Origin: Paraglomus occultum
Lineage: Eukaryota > Glomeromycota > Glomeromycetes > Paraglomerales > Paraglomeraceae
NCBI GenBank assembly: GCA_910592205.1
Contig: CAJVPJ010000768.1
Span: forward strand, 1 to 17,027
Direction of reading: 5' to 3'
Length of the DNA stretch: 17,027 bases
The notes beneath the pieces are model-generated. The model was not told where the DNA came from, did no database searches, and saw nothing but the letters and a program-made list of their open reading frames with translations. A program made the position numbers and the translations under genes. Positions 8,909 through 17,027 of the stretch are shown here, one piece after another (position 1 is the first letter of the stretch; every line of letters begins with the position of its first letter).

Positions 8909-10200
8909 CCATTGTACTTTAATTGTTATTTTACGCAGAGGGTATATAAATGACAATTACAAAATTAAATTATACAATATTTATTTTTAGAAAAAATTGC
9001 TCATAACAAATTAATTGTTCACGTCCATTTAAAATCAGGACTAGTGTTGAACGACACATCTATTTGCATGTTTCTTTATTAGTCACAATTATTCAATGTT
9101 AAGACAATGGCCTTTGAACGGGCACATGTGATAATCATGTTTATCGTCACTTATGTAGAAAATTTTCTGTGGTGTAACACTGTCCAACAAAGGATGGATG
9201 CTGTGGTTACCGAAGAGAGCTGGAAATAGTCATTACTGACAATTACTCAATTTACTCTTAATCCTAAATATGTGCTATTGAGAAATATGCTGACCGGGAG
9301 CGGCCGCACCGGCCGTTAGAAATTTACATATTGGTTTTGTGTAAACAGGATATTATGTCAACATCATCTCATCCTAGCATGTTTGATTACAACAATGATT
9401 GTTTCTACATACCGATACTACTTTAAGTAAAGGCAAAAAAGTCAATTTTGGAAAGTGAATAATAAATTGTAGTGAACTTCGGTCATAATTGTGTAGCACA
9501 AATTCTTGATAACCTACACCAAAAGACAAGCTTTGATCCTAAAGCAAAAGTCTTTTTATATACCCCAACTTTCAGGCATAAAAGAAATTATCTGTATTCT
9601 AAATTTTTATCGCTGTTACTATTATATTTGGTTAACCAGAAATTTTATAAGCAAACAAATAGATACACATCCTAACTAGCTTTGTGCTGATAACCGTAAT
9701 ACACTCATAAATAAGTCGTCCCCGAACTCTCAGTCCATCGTAATGTATGTATTTATCCAATCAGATATTTATATTCAACAAACAGCATACATATTGAGTA
9801 ATTAAAAGCTTTGTCTTGTTAAATTTTTGACGACGATATTAGAATTCTTCATTCAGCAATTACTTAGAGAACACTATTGCGACGCTTAATGACCACTAAT
9901 AGTTTAAGTACCTAATTTTTATTTTTTAGTAAACATAGTTAAATGAGCTCAACTTTCATAGACTTCTAGCCGTAATTTAAACAATAAATCAACCGAACAC
10001 TTGCTAAAATCGTTCAGAACACCCAATTTTTACCGAAATGCCAAAAAGACATAAGAGTGTGCGACTTCATGCAAACCGATGAATAGAGCAAGATAAATAG
10101 TAAGGTAAATTTTGTAATAAACTATAAAGTTTTTAATCGTCAGTGTAAGAGTATGTTGTCTGGTTAATTCATTTATTATTTTGATTAACGGCATAAAATC
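8909..10200. other. Gene-poor interval with one GC-rich patch
   Basis: I see no supported gene. At 9294-9315 lies a 22-bp tract with 20 G/C that includes GCGGCCGC (9300-9307) and a repeated CGGCCG, in sharp contrast with its surroundings. An open frame at 9472-9675 (NFGHNCVAQILDNLHQ at its start) has a protein-like beginning but no ATG, no family match and no splice support. Confidence 0.45.
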
Positions 10201-10363
10201 ATTATAGTCAATAATTCCGACACTTCTTTCCGACACTTTTACACGCTAGTCAAATTAGTCCATTTGTGTTAGTTATAATTGACGATGATTTGATGAATGG
10301 CCACTCCATATGCTGTACGATCATAAAGTGTCGGAAAAAAGTGTCGGAATTATTGACTATAAT
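10201..10363. mobile_element. Foldback element: 39-bp inverted repeats, 85-bp spacer
   Basis: Arms at 10201-10239 and 10325-10363 are complementary over 39 positions with one mismatch, and the match stops abruptly at both ends. Each arm contains CCGACACTT twice. The spacer of 85 bp has no open frame of note. No clear target duplication flanks it, so it may be a MITE with degraded flanks, a solitary foldback element, or a locus making a hairpin RNA. It is not related in sequence to the two pogo-type MITEs. Confidence 0.75.
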
Positions 10364-11878
10364 CACAAAAACACCATTCATGTTACTATTTTATTTATTT
10401 GTAAAGGAGTGGTACTTGGTCTGTGGAAATCTGTGTCTTGCAAATCTTTTTTTTTAGCCAATATTCCAATTTCTGTTCAATTACGATATCATTATGCAGT
10501 TCAAGTAGCAAGACATAGGAATGTCGTCATGATCGGCATAAAACTCGGTTTTTTTTTGCAGCTAATACGTTGTAAGATTTTGATTGGTCCGTTTTGGACA
10601 ATAATGTAGACTAGACTTAACGTAGAATAAAACATGTAATCTCATCGTCTATTAGAATTGACTGATGTTATCGGATTTCTTCCAAGTGTACCGAACAACT
10701 TTTTAAGCGACGTAAATGCTACATTATATACTTTAAGCTTGGAATGTCCAATCGTTTCGCGGGCGGTTCAAATGCAATTGTACAGTATAAATTGCATAAA
10801 TATTACAGAGAGGGCGGATACGGAGAATGAAGGAAACTGTAATGTACAGTCTATCTAACAAAGTCAAAATTGATATTTCGCCCCAAGCTTGAGAATGAGA
10901 CATAGATGGTTGTGCATTCATGGTGAGTTGATTAATTAAATATTGTCCTTGGTTCCAAACAACAGATTGTAAATTTATTTTTAAGCATGCAAGCCGGAAA
11001 TTGCAAAGTCGATACCCAATCTTTTATATTAATCTTCTCTTTTTCCATGCGTGGGTTTTTTTATCTAGTATGTTGCGGTTCGTAAACTCATAATTCATTT
11101 CGAATACACTGTCTACCGTACGAATTTCTTTGTTCAACGTGATAATAATAACAACCCAAAACTGGAATAATACAATTGTCTCCTTTCACACTTACAATTT
11201 ATTCTTTACTTCGTACTTCCATCAATTTGTTTTGTTGCGGACCGATAATCTATGTCATTGTTGGGGCAAATGCGATCAATCAAACGACAATATGAAGAAT
11301 TGGACTGAATTTTAAAGTTCTTCGACATTGATATTATGCTATACGATAAAACAACCTGTTCACAAGATAGCACTTGTTTCCAGTATGTGGAATGAGGTAA
11401 TTGAAGGCTATTATTGCAAATTTATGGCTAAATTGCAAGCAGAATATCTGGTGGTGGTTTACATTTTCCAATAGTTTTATGACCATAAAAAAATTTTATT
11501 CCTGAATAATTGAGGTTTACAATAAGCATACCAACACAATGGAACGTTGAAATTGGTTAAATGCGACTCGTCCATCTGTTGGCTGTGTACATTTCTGCGC
11601 ACGGCTAATCGATTTGTAATCAACACCAAAAAAAGATTTTCGCATCGCACTGCGTGTTGTTATTCAAATTTGTACTTCATTATTATATTTATAAGGACCA
11701 TCAGATAAAACATATAAATACCGTGTATACTCGCTATTGGTGTCCATCTTATCGAAAATAAGTGTGAGCTACTGACTTTGTCTAATATCATTTGAGATAT
11801 AACTTAGTGAAATTCTCCAACCATTGCGCATTCTGATATATATCGGTTTGGCACATTTAAAGCACGACTCCACTTGGA
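10364..11878. other. Gene-poor interval upstream of the 131-aa gene
   Basis: No exon could be supported. An open frame at 10658-10858 ends in a stretch containing two TACAGT strings (near 10787 and 10848), so it may be a transposon end rather than a gene. Nothing else stands out. Confidence 0.4.
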
Positions 11879-11884
11879 TATAAA
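11879..11884 (+). promoter_or_regulatory. Candidate TATA box of the 131-aa gene
   Basis: TATAAA lies 78 nt before the ATG at 11962, a plausible distance for a short 5' leader. It is a sequence match only. Confidence 0.3.
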
Positions 11885-11961
11885 TTAGGGAAAAAGACTT
11901 TAATTATTCAAACACTCACAAATTTATAAACGAGCTTTTAATATTTACGTTACACTGTTAA

Positions 11962-12562
11962 ATGACCGAACCTGGCCAGTCAGATGTTTTCATTCAACAA
12001 GCAACACAAGCAACGTAAGTGTAAAAGTTGAAGAACAATTTACAGTTCTGTATTGTTGATTTTTTAACGCATATTCGAATGTTTCAAGAACTATTTAGAA
12101 CACTATTATTATGTTAAAAGTTTGAACTAACTAATTTCTCTTCTTTTAGTAACATAATTGAATGGTCAATTTCTTCAGAATTTCACAGAGATAATCAAAG
12201 AGTTACAATAAAGGATTTCGAAAAACCAGACTTCACTGGTGGTCATCCCATTATGCAAGTGAAGAGTTTTGAACCGTCAAATAAACCTGTCGGCTACATT
12301 ATAAATGAATGCACGCTACCTTTGGTAATGCAAACGATAGCCGATAAAACGCTTAATGAAGTCGATGCGAGCAAGGAAAACAATAGAAAAAAGGAGCTTG
12401 CCCGCATGGTATGACTTATAGTATTCTCTTTGGTAAACAAAATTCTATTGTAATGTTAATTTTTCTCTATAATTCTAGACTACAGAGCAACTCAAAGAGT
12501 ATGCAGGCTTTATTGAAATTTGCTTGAAACCGTATAATGGCTTGGAAGTAATTATGTTTTAG
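11962..12562 (+). CDS. Small family protein with DFTGxxPI motif, 131 aa, three exons
   Basis: Exons are 11962-12014, 12150-12408 and 12479-12562. Introns of 135 and 70 bp are GT-AG (GTAAGT...TTTTAG and GTATGA...TTCTAG), phases 2 and 0. The protein starts MTEPGQSDVFIQQATQAT, continues after the first splice with NIIEWSISSEF, reaches PDFTGGHPI at about residues 43-51, then a helical stretch ending RKKELARM, and after the second splice TTEQLKEYAGFIEICLKPY. The start NIIEW, the DFTGxxPI motif and the terminal TTEQL align with SIVEA, DFTGNDPI and STEQL of the gene at 15253, with introns at the same phases and places. No domain of known function, signal peptide or membrane segment is seen; it is probably intracellular. 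AATAAA follows at 12639. I do not recognise the family. Confidence 0.8.
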
Positions 12563-12638
12563 ACGGTCACGCCTATTTAATAATATTGATTTTATAATTA
12601 TTACTTATTAGTTTATGACTTGTTTAGATTATTATTTT

Positions 12639-12644
12639 AATAAA
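12639..12644 (+). terminator. Polyadenylation signal of the 131-aa gene
   Basis: AATAAA 77 nt after the TAG at 12560-12562 gives a short, ordinary 3' UTR. Confidence 0.5.
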
Positions 12645-12719
12645 TGACGTGTCACAATAGCTGTGAGAATACATAACAAATCTATCGATCACAGCAATTC
12701 TCTGGCCTTATTTGATGAG

Positions 12720-12955
12720 CTAAATTTCGCATTTGCATTTATTGATGATCGCTTCGCGTTGTCCTACATCAAGCTGTTCAATAGTTCCAATATATTCGAC
12801 TTTTGACTAACTTTTTGACTTTGTATTAGAATAATTTCAAAACTAGGATATTTATCTTTATTAATTAAAGCAAATCGTTCAATTTCAAAGATTGTAAAAT
12901 CATATGACGACGTAATTGGTGGCTCGAGCAATGTATCCGACAAGTAATCATTAAA
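12720..12955 (-). pseudogene. Possible family copy with terminal-exon-like TIEQL, overlapping open frames
   Basis: Two minus-strand frames look coding and overlap. Frame one is open from 12955 to a TAG at 12766-12764 (63 codons, containing LLEPPITSSYDFTIFEIERF and ending NILELLNSLM). Frame two follows a TAG (12809-12807) that could be an acceptor, and reads SKVEYIGTIEQLDVGQREAI to a TAG at 12722-12720. TIEQL resembles the family terminal-exon start STEQL/TTEQL. A single-base shift between the frames would give one longer protein. The region is convergent with the gene ending at 12562. No confident first exon or donor was found upstream on the minus strand. It may be a decayed paralogue, a partial gene, or two chance frames. 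Confidence 0.3.
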
Positions 12956-14008
12956 TTACAACATAGTAAAATTTAGCGATGCATAAGAAACCACGCCGTT
13001 GATATTTATAAACTCGAACACATGTTTGGGCAGTCATTCTAAATCTCCATTGTGGTATCAAATTTATGTTATTTAATGGTTTAATAATGTAAATTAGATA
13101 ACTGACTTTAAAAATAACAAGTAAATTAGATACTATTATTTAATTAATTAAATACCTGACCTGATAGAGTTTAGATATCACTAAGTGTAAGATAATTATG
13201 CTGATGACGAGAATGTTTATCATCTGGGGGAAGACAGAACAATTTTACTTATTGTACTTGTCTACGTATATAAGTTTTCTTTGTTGTTAACGGTTTACTC
13301 GTTTAGCTTTGATGGTATTATTGTTTTACTATCAATTGAATTATTAGTAATCATATAATCTGTGTTTGTTGTTCCTCTAATGGCAACAATTTTATTTAAA
13401 CCATTTACTTATAATCAAATTAGAATAAACAAACTACGTTAATAGATTATGGAGTGCGAATAGTGAGGTGAGTATCTAATAATAGAAAACTTATCATCGA
13501 GAACTGCACAATCGTGTCACTAATAAAAATAAAATGCTTATCTAAAACCCCTTGTATTCTGCACGTTTTTATAAACATAAGCTATAACCTGAAACACTTT
13601 AAAACACAATTCAACATCTCAAGTCTGGGTAAATATTATACAGCTGCACTGACTATTCTTGCAATTTCTTTAATTGCTTAAGACCATACTTTATAAGACT
13701 CGGTTCAACACTCGTCTATGGTTTCTTTTACTTGATATAATAAGTAACACTTTTTTGAGAGTCATAAACCTTTTGAAATTAAAAATATATTGCCGCAGGC
13801 CGATATTTTTAGACGTCAGTATTAACAATGAAACAAAGAAGTACATTGTTTGGGTGTAATTAAAACCCCTCAATTCTATTCTTATAACAATGAGCTATTG
13901 GTGCGAAGGCTAAAAACTAGATTTACATACTATACTATAATACATTCCCGTTGTTTAAAGAAATGAAAATCAATTAAACGTTTGAGTATAACGCTTAAAA
14001 GAGCAAAC
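12956..14008. other. Gene-free AT-rich interval
   Basis: Short open frames on both strands overlap each other around 13674-13873 and have no motifs. Nothing is supportable. Confidence 0.45.
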
Positions 14009-14161
14009 ATGATAATGTTTCGTTCAGTTAATATAACGTGTGATACTTTGGTACCCATAAGCTTGGTCGAACCTTATCAACCAAATCTTGTATTGCAGTC
14101 ACTGAAACAGGATTCATTACGCTGGGGCATTTTGACTCCTATTTTTCAAAATCATGTGTAA
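14009..14161 (+). other. Unexplained 50-codon open frame
   Basis: The frame starts ATG (MIMFRSVNITCDTLVPISLV) and continues EPYQPNLVLQSLKQDSLRWG to a TAA. The composition is more protein-like than neighbouring frames, but the length is well within chance and there is no family match or splice evidence. It is recorded for a transcript check only. Confidence 0.12.
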
Positions 14162-14313
14162 AACATGTTAAAACAAAGTGTATGTCGTAACGTTTGCGTG
14201 TTATGATATCAGCTTTGTTACCTTCATTCAGACATGAGTCAATCGATAGCGGTTGGCATAATCATAAGTAACCTAGTTGATCGAAATCAGGGGCTAACAC
14301 ACATGCTAACAAC

Positions 14314-14336
14314 GTGTGTGTGTGTGTGTGTGTGTG
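14314..14336. repeat. (GT)n microsatellite
   Basis: Uninterrupted GT dinucleotides over 23 bp. It is likely length-polymorphic. Confidence 0.95.
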
Positions 14337-15252
14337 GGTAGCCAAATAGCCAAGATCCATTTATCGGCTTTGGTGCTGGGTAGTCTGTTGTCTACACATC
14401 ACAATCGATAACAAGGAAATCTGCAACAACGAATGATCAGCACCGTGATTGGTTCACCAATAGTTTGCACTACATATTGCGTTGCGCTAATTTTAACCTA
14501 TATCATTAATAACAATATTAATAGCAGCAAACCAATATTCATTTTAACTATATTTTAAATGCCAAATATACCTTAATAAAGCCACACCCTCTACATGCGT
14601 ACTTGACGCTACGCTTAATGGTTCGGATTAGATTGGAGAGAAGTCGGTTTTGGGCAAACTAAATGTGAAGCAAAGCAGATGCTAACAGCTCAGTTTATGC
14701 GGACATTAATGCATTTAAGATAGATTCTAACGTATTTGGGACGAGAAGGACGTCAGAATAATCTAATCAACACTGGCAAGAGTAAATAATGATTTATCCC
14801 GTTAACATAAGTGATAATAAAAGAGGATATAAAATATTATAACTCACCCAATTTAATAAAAAACCGGTTTAATAAATTTTATGTAGACACAGTTTCATGT
14901 CAAAAAGAAAGGTATACGATGTGTCAAAGTACAGCAACATTAACGATGTAAACTATATGAATTGCATCGTATAACGTTGCAAGTTTTAAAAATGTAATGG
15001 TATTAAATACAGCACGGGTGGCGTCAATTTTTTTGCCAAGTTAATTGTCCGTCTTTTGTTGATGCTAGCTCCCTTCACTTATTTTTGATAGAACTTTATC
15101 TATAGCAGTTATCCATTTCGTTCACCAATAATCTATCTCAATACCACATCTTTACGTATTTAATACTATATTTTATCCATATCAATCGTACAAAAAACTC
15201 TCATTACTCACCCAACCGCCAAAAATTAATTGAGCGTCTGCTAACAATAATA
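14337..15252. other. Gene-free interval upstream of the 155-aa gene
   Basis: No exon or RNA gene is visible. TATATTTTA near 15170 is the nearest TATA-like string to the ATG at 15253 and could be part of the promoter, with low confidence. Confidence 0.45.
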
Positions 15253-15943
15253 ATGGAATCTTTTTTTCCGCTTTCGAATAATGCCCAACCAGACGCTTCA
15301 ATTTTGTCAAGGTAAATTTATGATTGACTGAAAATTTACTTAGTGCATGGCTGTTTTGTCGACTCCGAAAACGTGTGCGTGTATGTTTATTTTATCAAGA
15401 TATTAAGATGTTGTTAAAGTCAGTTTATCTATTTCTCTTTTCCCTAATTATTCAGTATTGTTGAGGCATCTGAACCGTCACCATTTGAAGCAACCCCATT
15501 AAGTCAAAGTAAACCAAGTTCCGATACAGAAGTCAGAAAACCTCGAAAACGTGGGCGCAAATCTACGAAGAATTTTTCAACGCAGTTGGACTTTACTGGA
15601 AATGATCCTATATCGTTGACAGTAGAAAGCAATGTGGAAATAGACGAACAAATATGTACTCATGATTTAAACAAGCAACTATTAGACGATGTTATAACAA
15701 CACTTGATCGAGTTCACGATTTGTCAGAAAATCTAATTAATAGTGAAGTCTATCAAAATGAAGTTTATCAAAATGAAGCAAAAGAACGGTTTAGTTTGAT
15801 GGTAAAGTGCATTAATTATGTAGCTGTAATTTCTGTGTGTTAATAAGAATTAATACCAAATATAACTTTGTATTTTTTAGAGCACTGAACAACTTGTCGA
15901 ACCGTTATTAATGGTTACCAAAAAAATACAAAAGTTTCGTTAA
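15253..15943 (+). CDS. Small basic-patch family protein with FEATP and DFTGxxPI motifs, 155 aa, three exons
   Basis: Exons are 15253-15311, 15456-15801 and 15881-15943, with GT-AG introns of 144 and 79 bp at phases 2 and 0. The protein starts MESFFPLSNNAQPDASILS, then SIVEASEPSPFEATPLSQSK. A basic patch RKPRKRGRKSTK follows at about residues 46-57, resembling an AT-hook core (RGR) without the usual proline and a nuclear localisation signal. Next come LDFTGNDPISL, ICTHDLNKQLLDDV with a long predicted helix, a duplicated EVYQN EVYQN, and KERFSLM. The last exon reads STEQLVEPLLMVTKKIQKFR. The layout matches the gene at 11962, and FEATP matches the second module of the gene at 2662-3492. I infer nuclear location from the basic patch. 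There is no enzyme motif and no known family. Confidence 0.82.
15745..15774 (+). repeat. 15-bp in-frame tandem duplication in coding sequence
   Basis: GAAGTCTATCAAAAT is followed directly by GAAGTTTATCAAAAT, one silent difference, giving EVYQNEVYQN. It sits 27 bp before the second intron. It looks like a recent slippage event tolerated in the helix, or a deliberate length change. Confidence 0.9.
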
Positions 15944-16110
15944 TCTTGTACGCATACGTAAATACGCGTTTTTATAACTATTTTTTTTGTTTTTACTTTT
16001 ATTTTTTATGGTTTTATTATTCCTGTTTCTCTTTCCTCAAAACACGGAGTTTTTTTCGCAACATAACTTGATATGCTTAATATGTTTTCGTTTTTTTTTA
16101 AGATATTTAC

Positions 16111-16578
16111 GTGTTTGGGAATAGTCAATCTATGTTTACAGATAGTGTCTCTCTCTTGCGTTTTACAACACTATTGTTATTGTACTTTCGATTTTCTATG
16201 TTCTATAATATGCAGTATTGCCAAAGTTTTATAGTGGTGGTTATGCAAGCAAAGGTTAGTTACAATAAGATAAAGGCACAACAAAACGTGCAGATAAATA
16301 AACGATACATGCATACGTTACATGTAAACATACTTATGCAACGAACGATGCTTGAGATACGCTTCATAAAATTTGTGTTAATTTGGTATCTGTTGTCTGG
16401 GGTTGGGTTGATGTGTTTCGTTGTTGGAAAGTTTGTAATGGAGTTAGTATTTTGTTTAGATGTGTTTGGCTTCAGTTTGCATGGTAGAAGAGGTTATACA
16501 AAAGCAACGGTAGCTTTGTTTTAATTGTAGACAGTTATGTATCTAAAGCTTGTTCAAATGTTGATGTTAGTATATTAA
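16111..16578 (+). other. Long open frame, possible diverged exon 2 plus terminal exon
   Basis: A frame is open from 16111 to a TAA at 16522-16524; from its first ATG (16132) it would give 130 aa, rich in hydrophobic residues. It is longer than expected by chance here. The opening GNSQSMFTDS resembles SQSLFES of the gene at 3492 also at DNA level (AGTCAATC then TGTTT). A donor GTTAGT at 16255 and acceptor TTGTAG ending 16530 would, at phase 0, join MQAK to TVMYLKLVQMLMLVY and a TAA at 16576-16578, imitating the family layout. The rest of the sequence has no family motif, and the stretch is rich in T and G, which lowers stop frequency. It may simply be 3' UTR of the preceding gene. Confidence 0.2.
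16297..16302 (+). terminator. Candidate polyadenylation signal of the 155-aa gene
   Basis: AATAAA lies about 350 nt after the TAA at 15941-15943. If used, the 3' UTR would include most of the first half of the open frame at 16111. Confidence 0.3.
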
Positions 16579-17027
16579 TTAACTAATTAATGAACGTATC
16601 AATGGGATAGTTGAAACTATATTATGCGCAATCTGTTTATCGATTTCATCGTAAACTATCGCTTTAGCTTTTCTTTCTTTTCTTCCAATATTCAACATCT
16701 TATATATGTCGGATTTTCAACATATATCACTTTAATAAAAGCATCGCTCGCTAATTGCACATAGTCTAATTTCTCTGCTAAACAAACTTCATCTATATAC
16801 CTTTCTCCTATTTGCGCCGCTGTTAAAAAATGACCTAAAATCAGCATTCTACTTACAATGTGACTTCCTTTTGTTTACATACTAGTGCTAGTCCCACTAG
16901 TTAATCGTGGTAAATATCCTCAGCGACAAATTTCTAATTATAGGAGGTTAAACTAGTGAGCGGCGCATGACAAAGGGGGAGCTGTAAGCAAAATCATTTA
17001 CTTATTATTATTGCTATCCCACTTGAT
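16579..17027. other. Gene-free 3' end of window
   Basis: No exon or RNA gene is supported. A short inverted repeat ACTAGTG / CACTAGT lies at 16881-16901. Confidence 0.45.

Noticed and set aside
9472-9675. 67-codon plus-strand frame
   Set aside because: It starts with GTG. Possible upstream exons could not be joined in frame without a stop.
10266-10609. Overlapping plus-strand frames
   Set aside because: They run through the right arm of the foldback element and change character after it. No ATG-initiated product is convincing.
13190-13240. Possible hammerhead ribozyme (CTGATGACGAGAATG)
   Set aside because: The CTGATGA core is present but the required GAAA segment and flanking stems are not.
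13674-13873. Opposing 60-61 codon frames on both strands
   Set aside because: They overlap almost completely and neither has a motif or splice context.

Overview
The window looks like nuclear DNA of an AT-rich (roughly two-thirds A+T by eye) intron-bearing eukaryote, most likely an invertebrate animal. The reasons are short GT-AG introns (70-144 bp), AATAAA-type polyadenylation signals, a decayed pogo/Tigger DNA transposon, and small pogo-type MITEs flanked by or near TA. There is no sign of bacterial operons, rRNA or tRNA. I cannot name the species. Most short open frames are noise; the real genes are spliced and had to be assembled exon by exon.

Three spliced genes are well supported. They are a four-exon gene on the minus strand (3492 to 2662, 190 aa), a three-exon gene on the plus strand (11962 to 12562, 131 aa) and a three-exon gene on the plus strand (15253 to 15943, 155 aa). 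None matches a family I know, yet all three belong together. Each has a phase-2 intron after a short first exon and a phase-0 intron just before a short terminal exon that begins [ST]-[ST]-x-[QD]-L. The two plus-strand genes also share an internal DFTGxxPI motif, and the 155-aa and 190-aa proteins share FEATP. The 190-aa protein is two copies of the module fused in tandem: its third exon begins with what was the terminal exon of copy one and runs straight into the FEATP exon of copy two. It is cysteine-rich (13 Cys) with a repeated CxxC. The locus therefore looks like a dispersed cluster of small, fast-diverging, lineage-specific proteins that I infer to be intracellular, since no signal peptide or membrane segment is evident.

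Weaker traces of the same family may lie at 184-249 (an SQSLFEAPP peptide), 5287-5618 (a CxxC module in a broken frame), 12720-12955 on the minus strand (a TIEQL terminal-exon-like frame overlapping another open frame) and 16111-16578 (an SQSMFTDS start). These are candidates only.

Layout. 1-260: possible family relic with a GC-rich hairpin. 580-756: MITE with TA duplications. 757-2661: gene-poor. 2662-3492: fused two-module gene. 3721-4058: tandem duplication of an approximately 160-180 bp unit. 4059-5286: empty. 5287-5618: possible relic. 6009-6178: second MITE. 6236-7902: degenerate Tigger element with terminal inverted repeats. 7995-8339: unexplained open frame. 8340-10200: gene-poor, with hairpins, a pentamer repeat and a GC-rich patch. 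10201-10363: foldback element with 39-bp arms. 11962-12562 and 15253-15943: the two plus-strand genes, separated by gene-poor DNA with a TG microsatellite. 15944-17027: downstream sequence with one long open frame.
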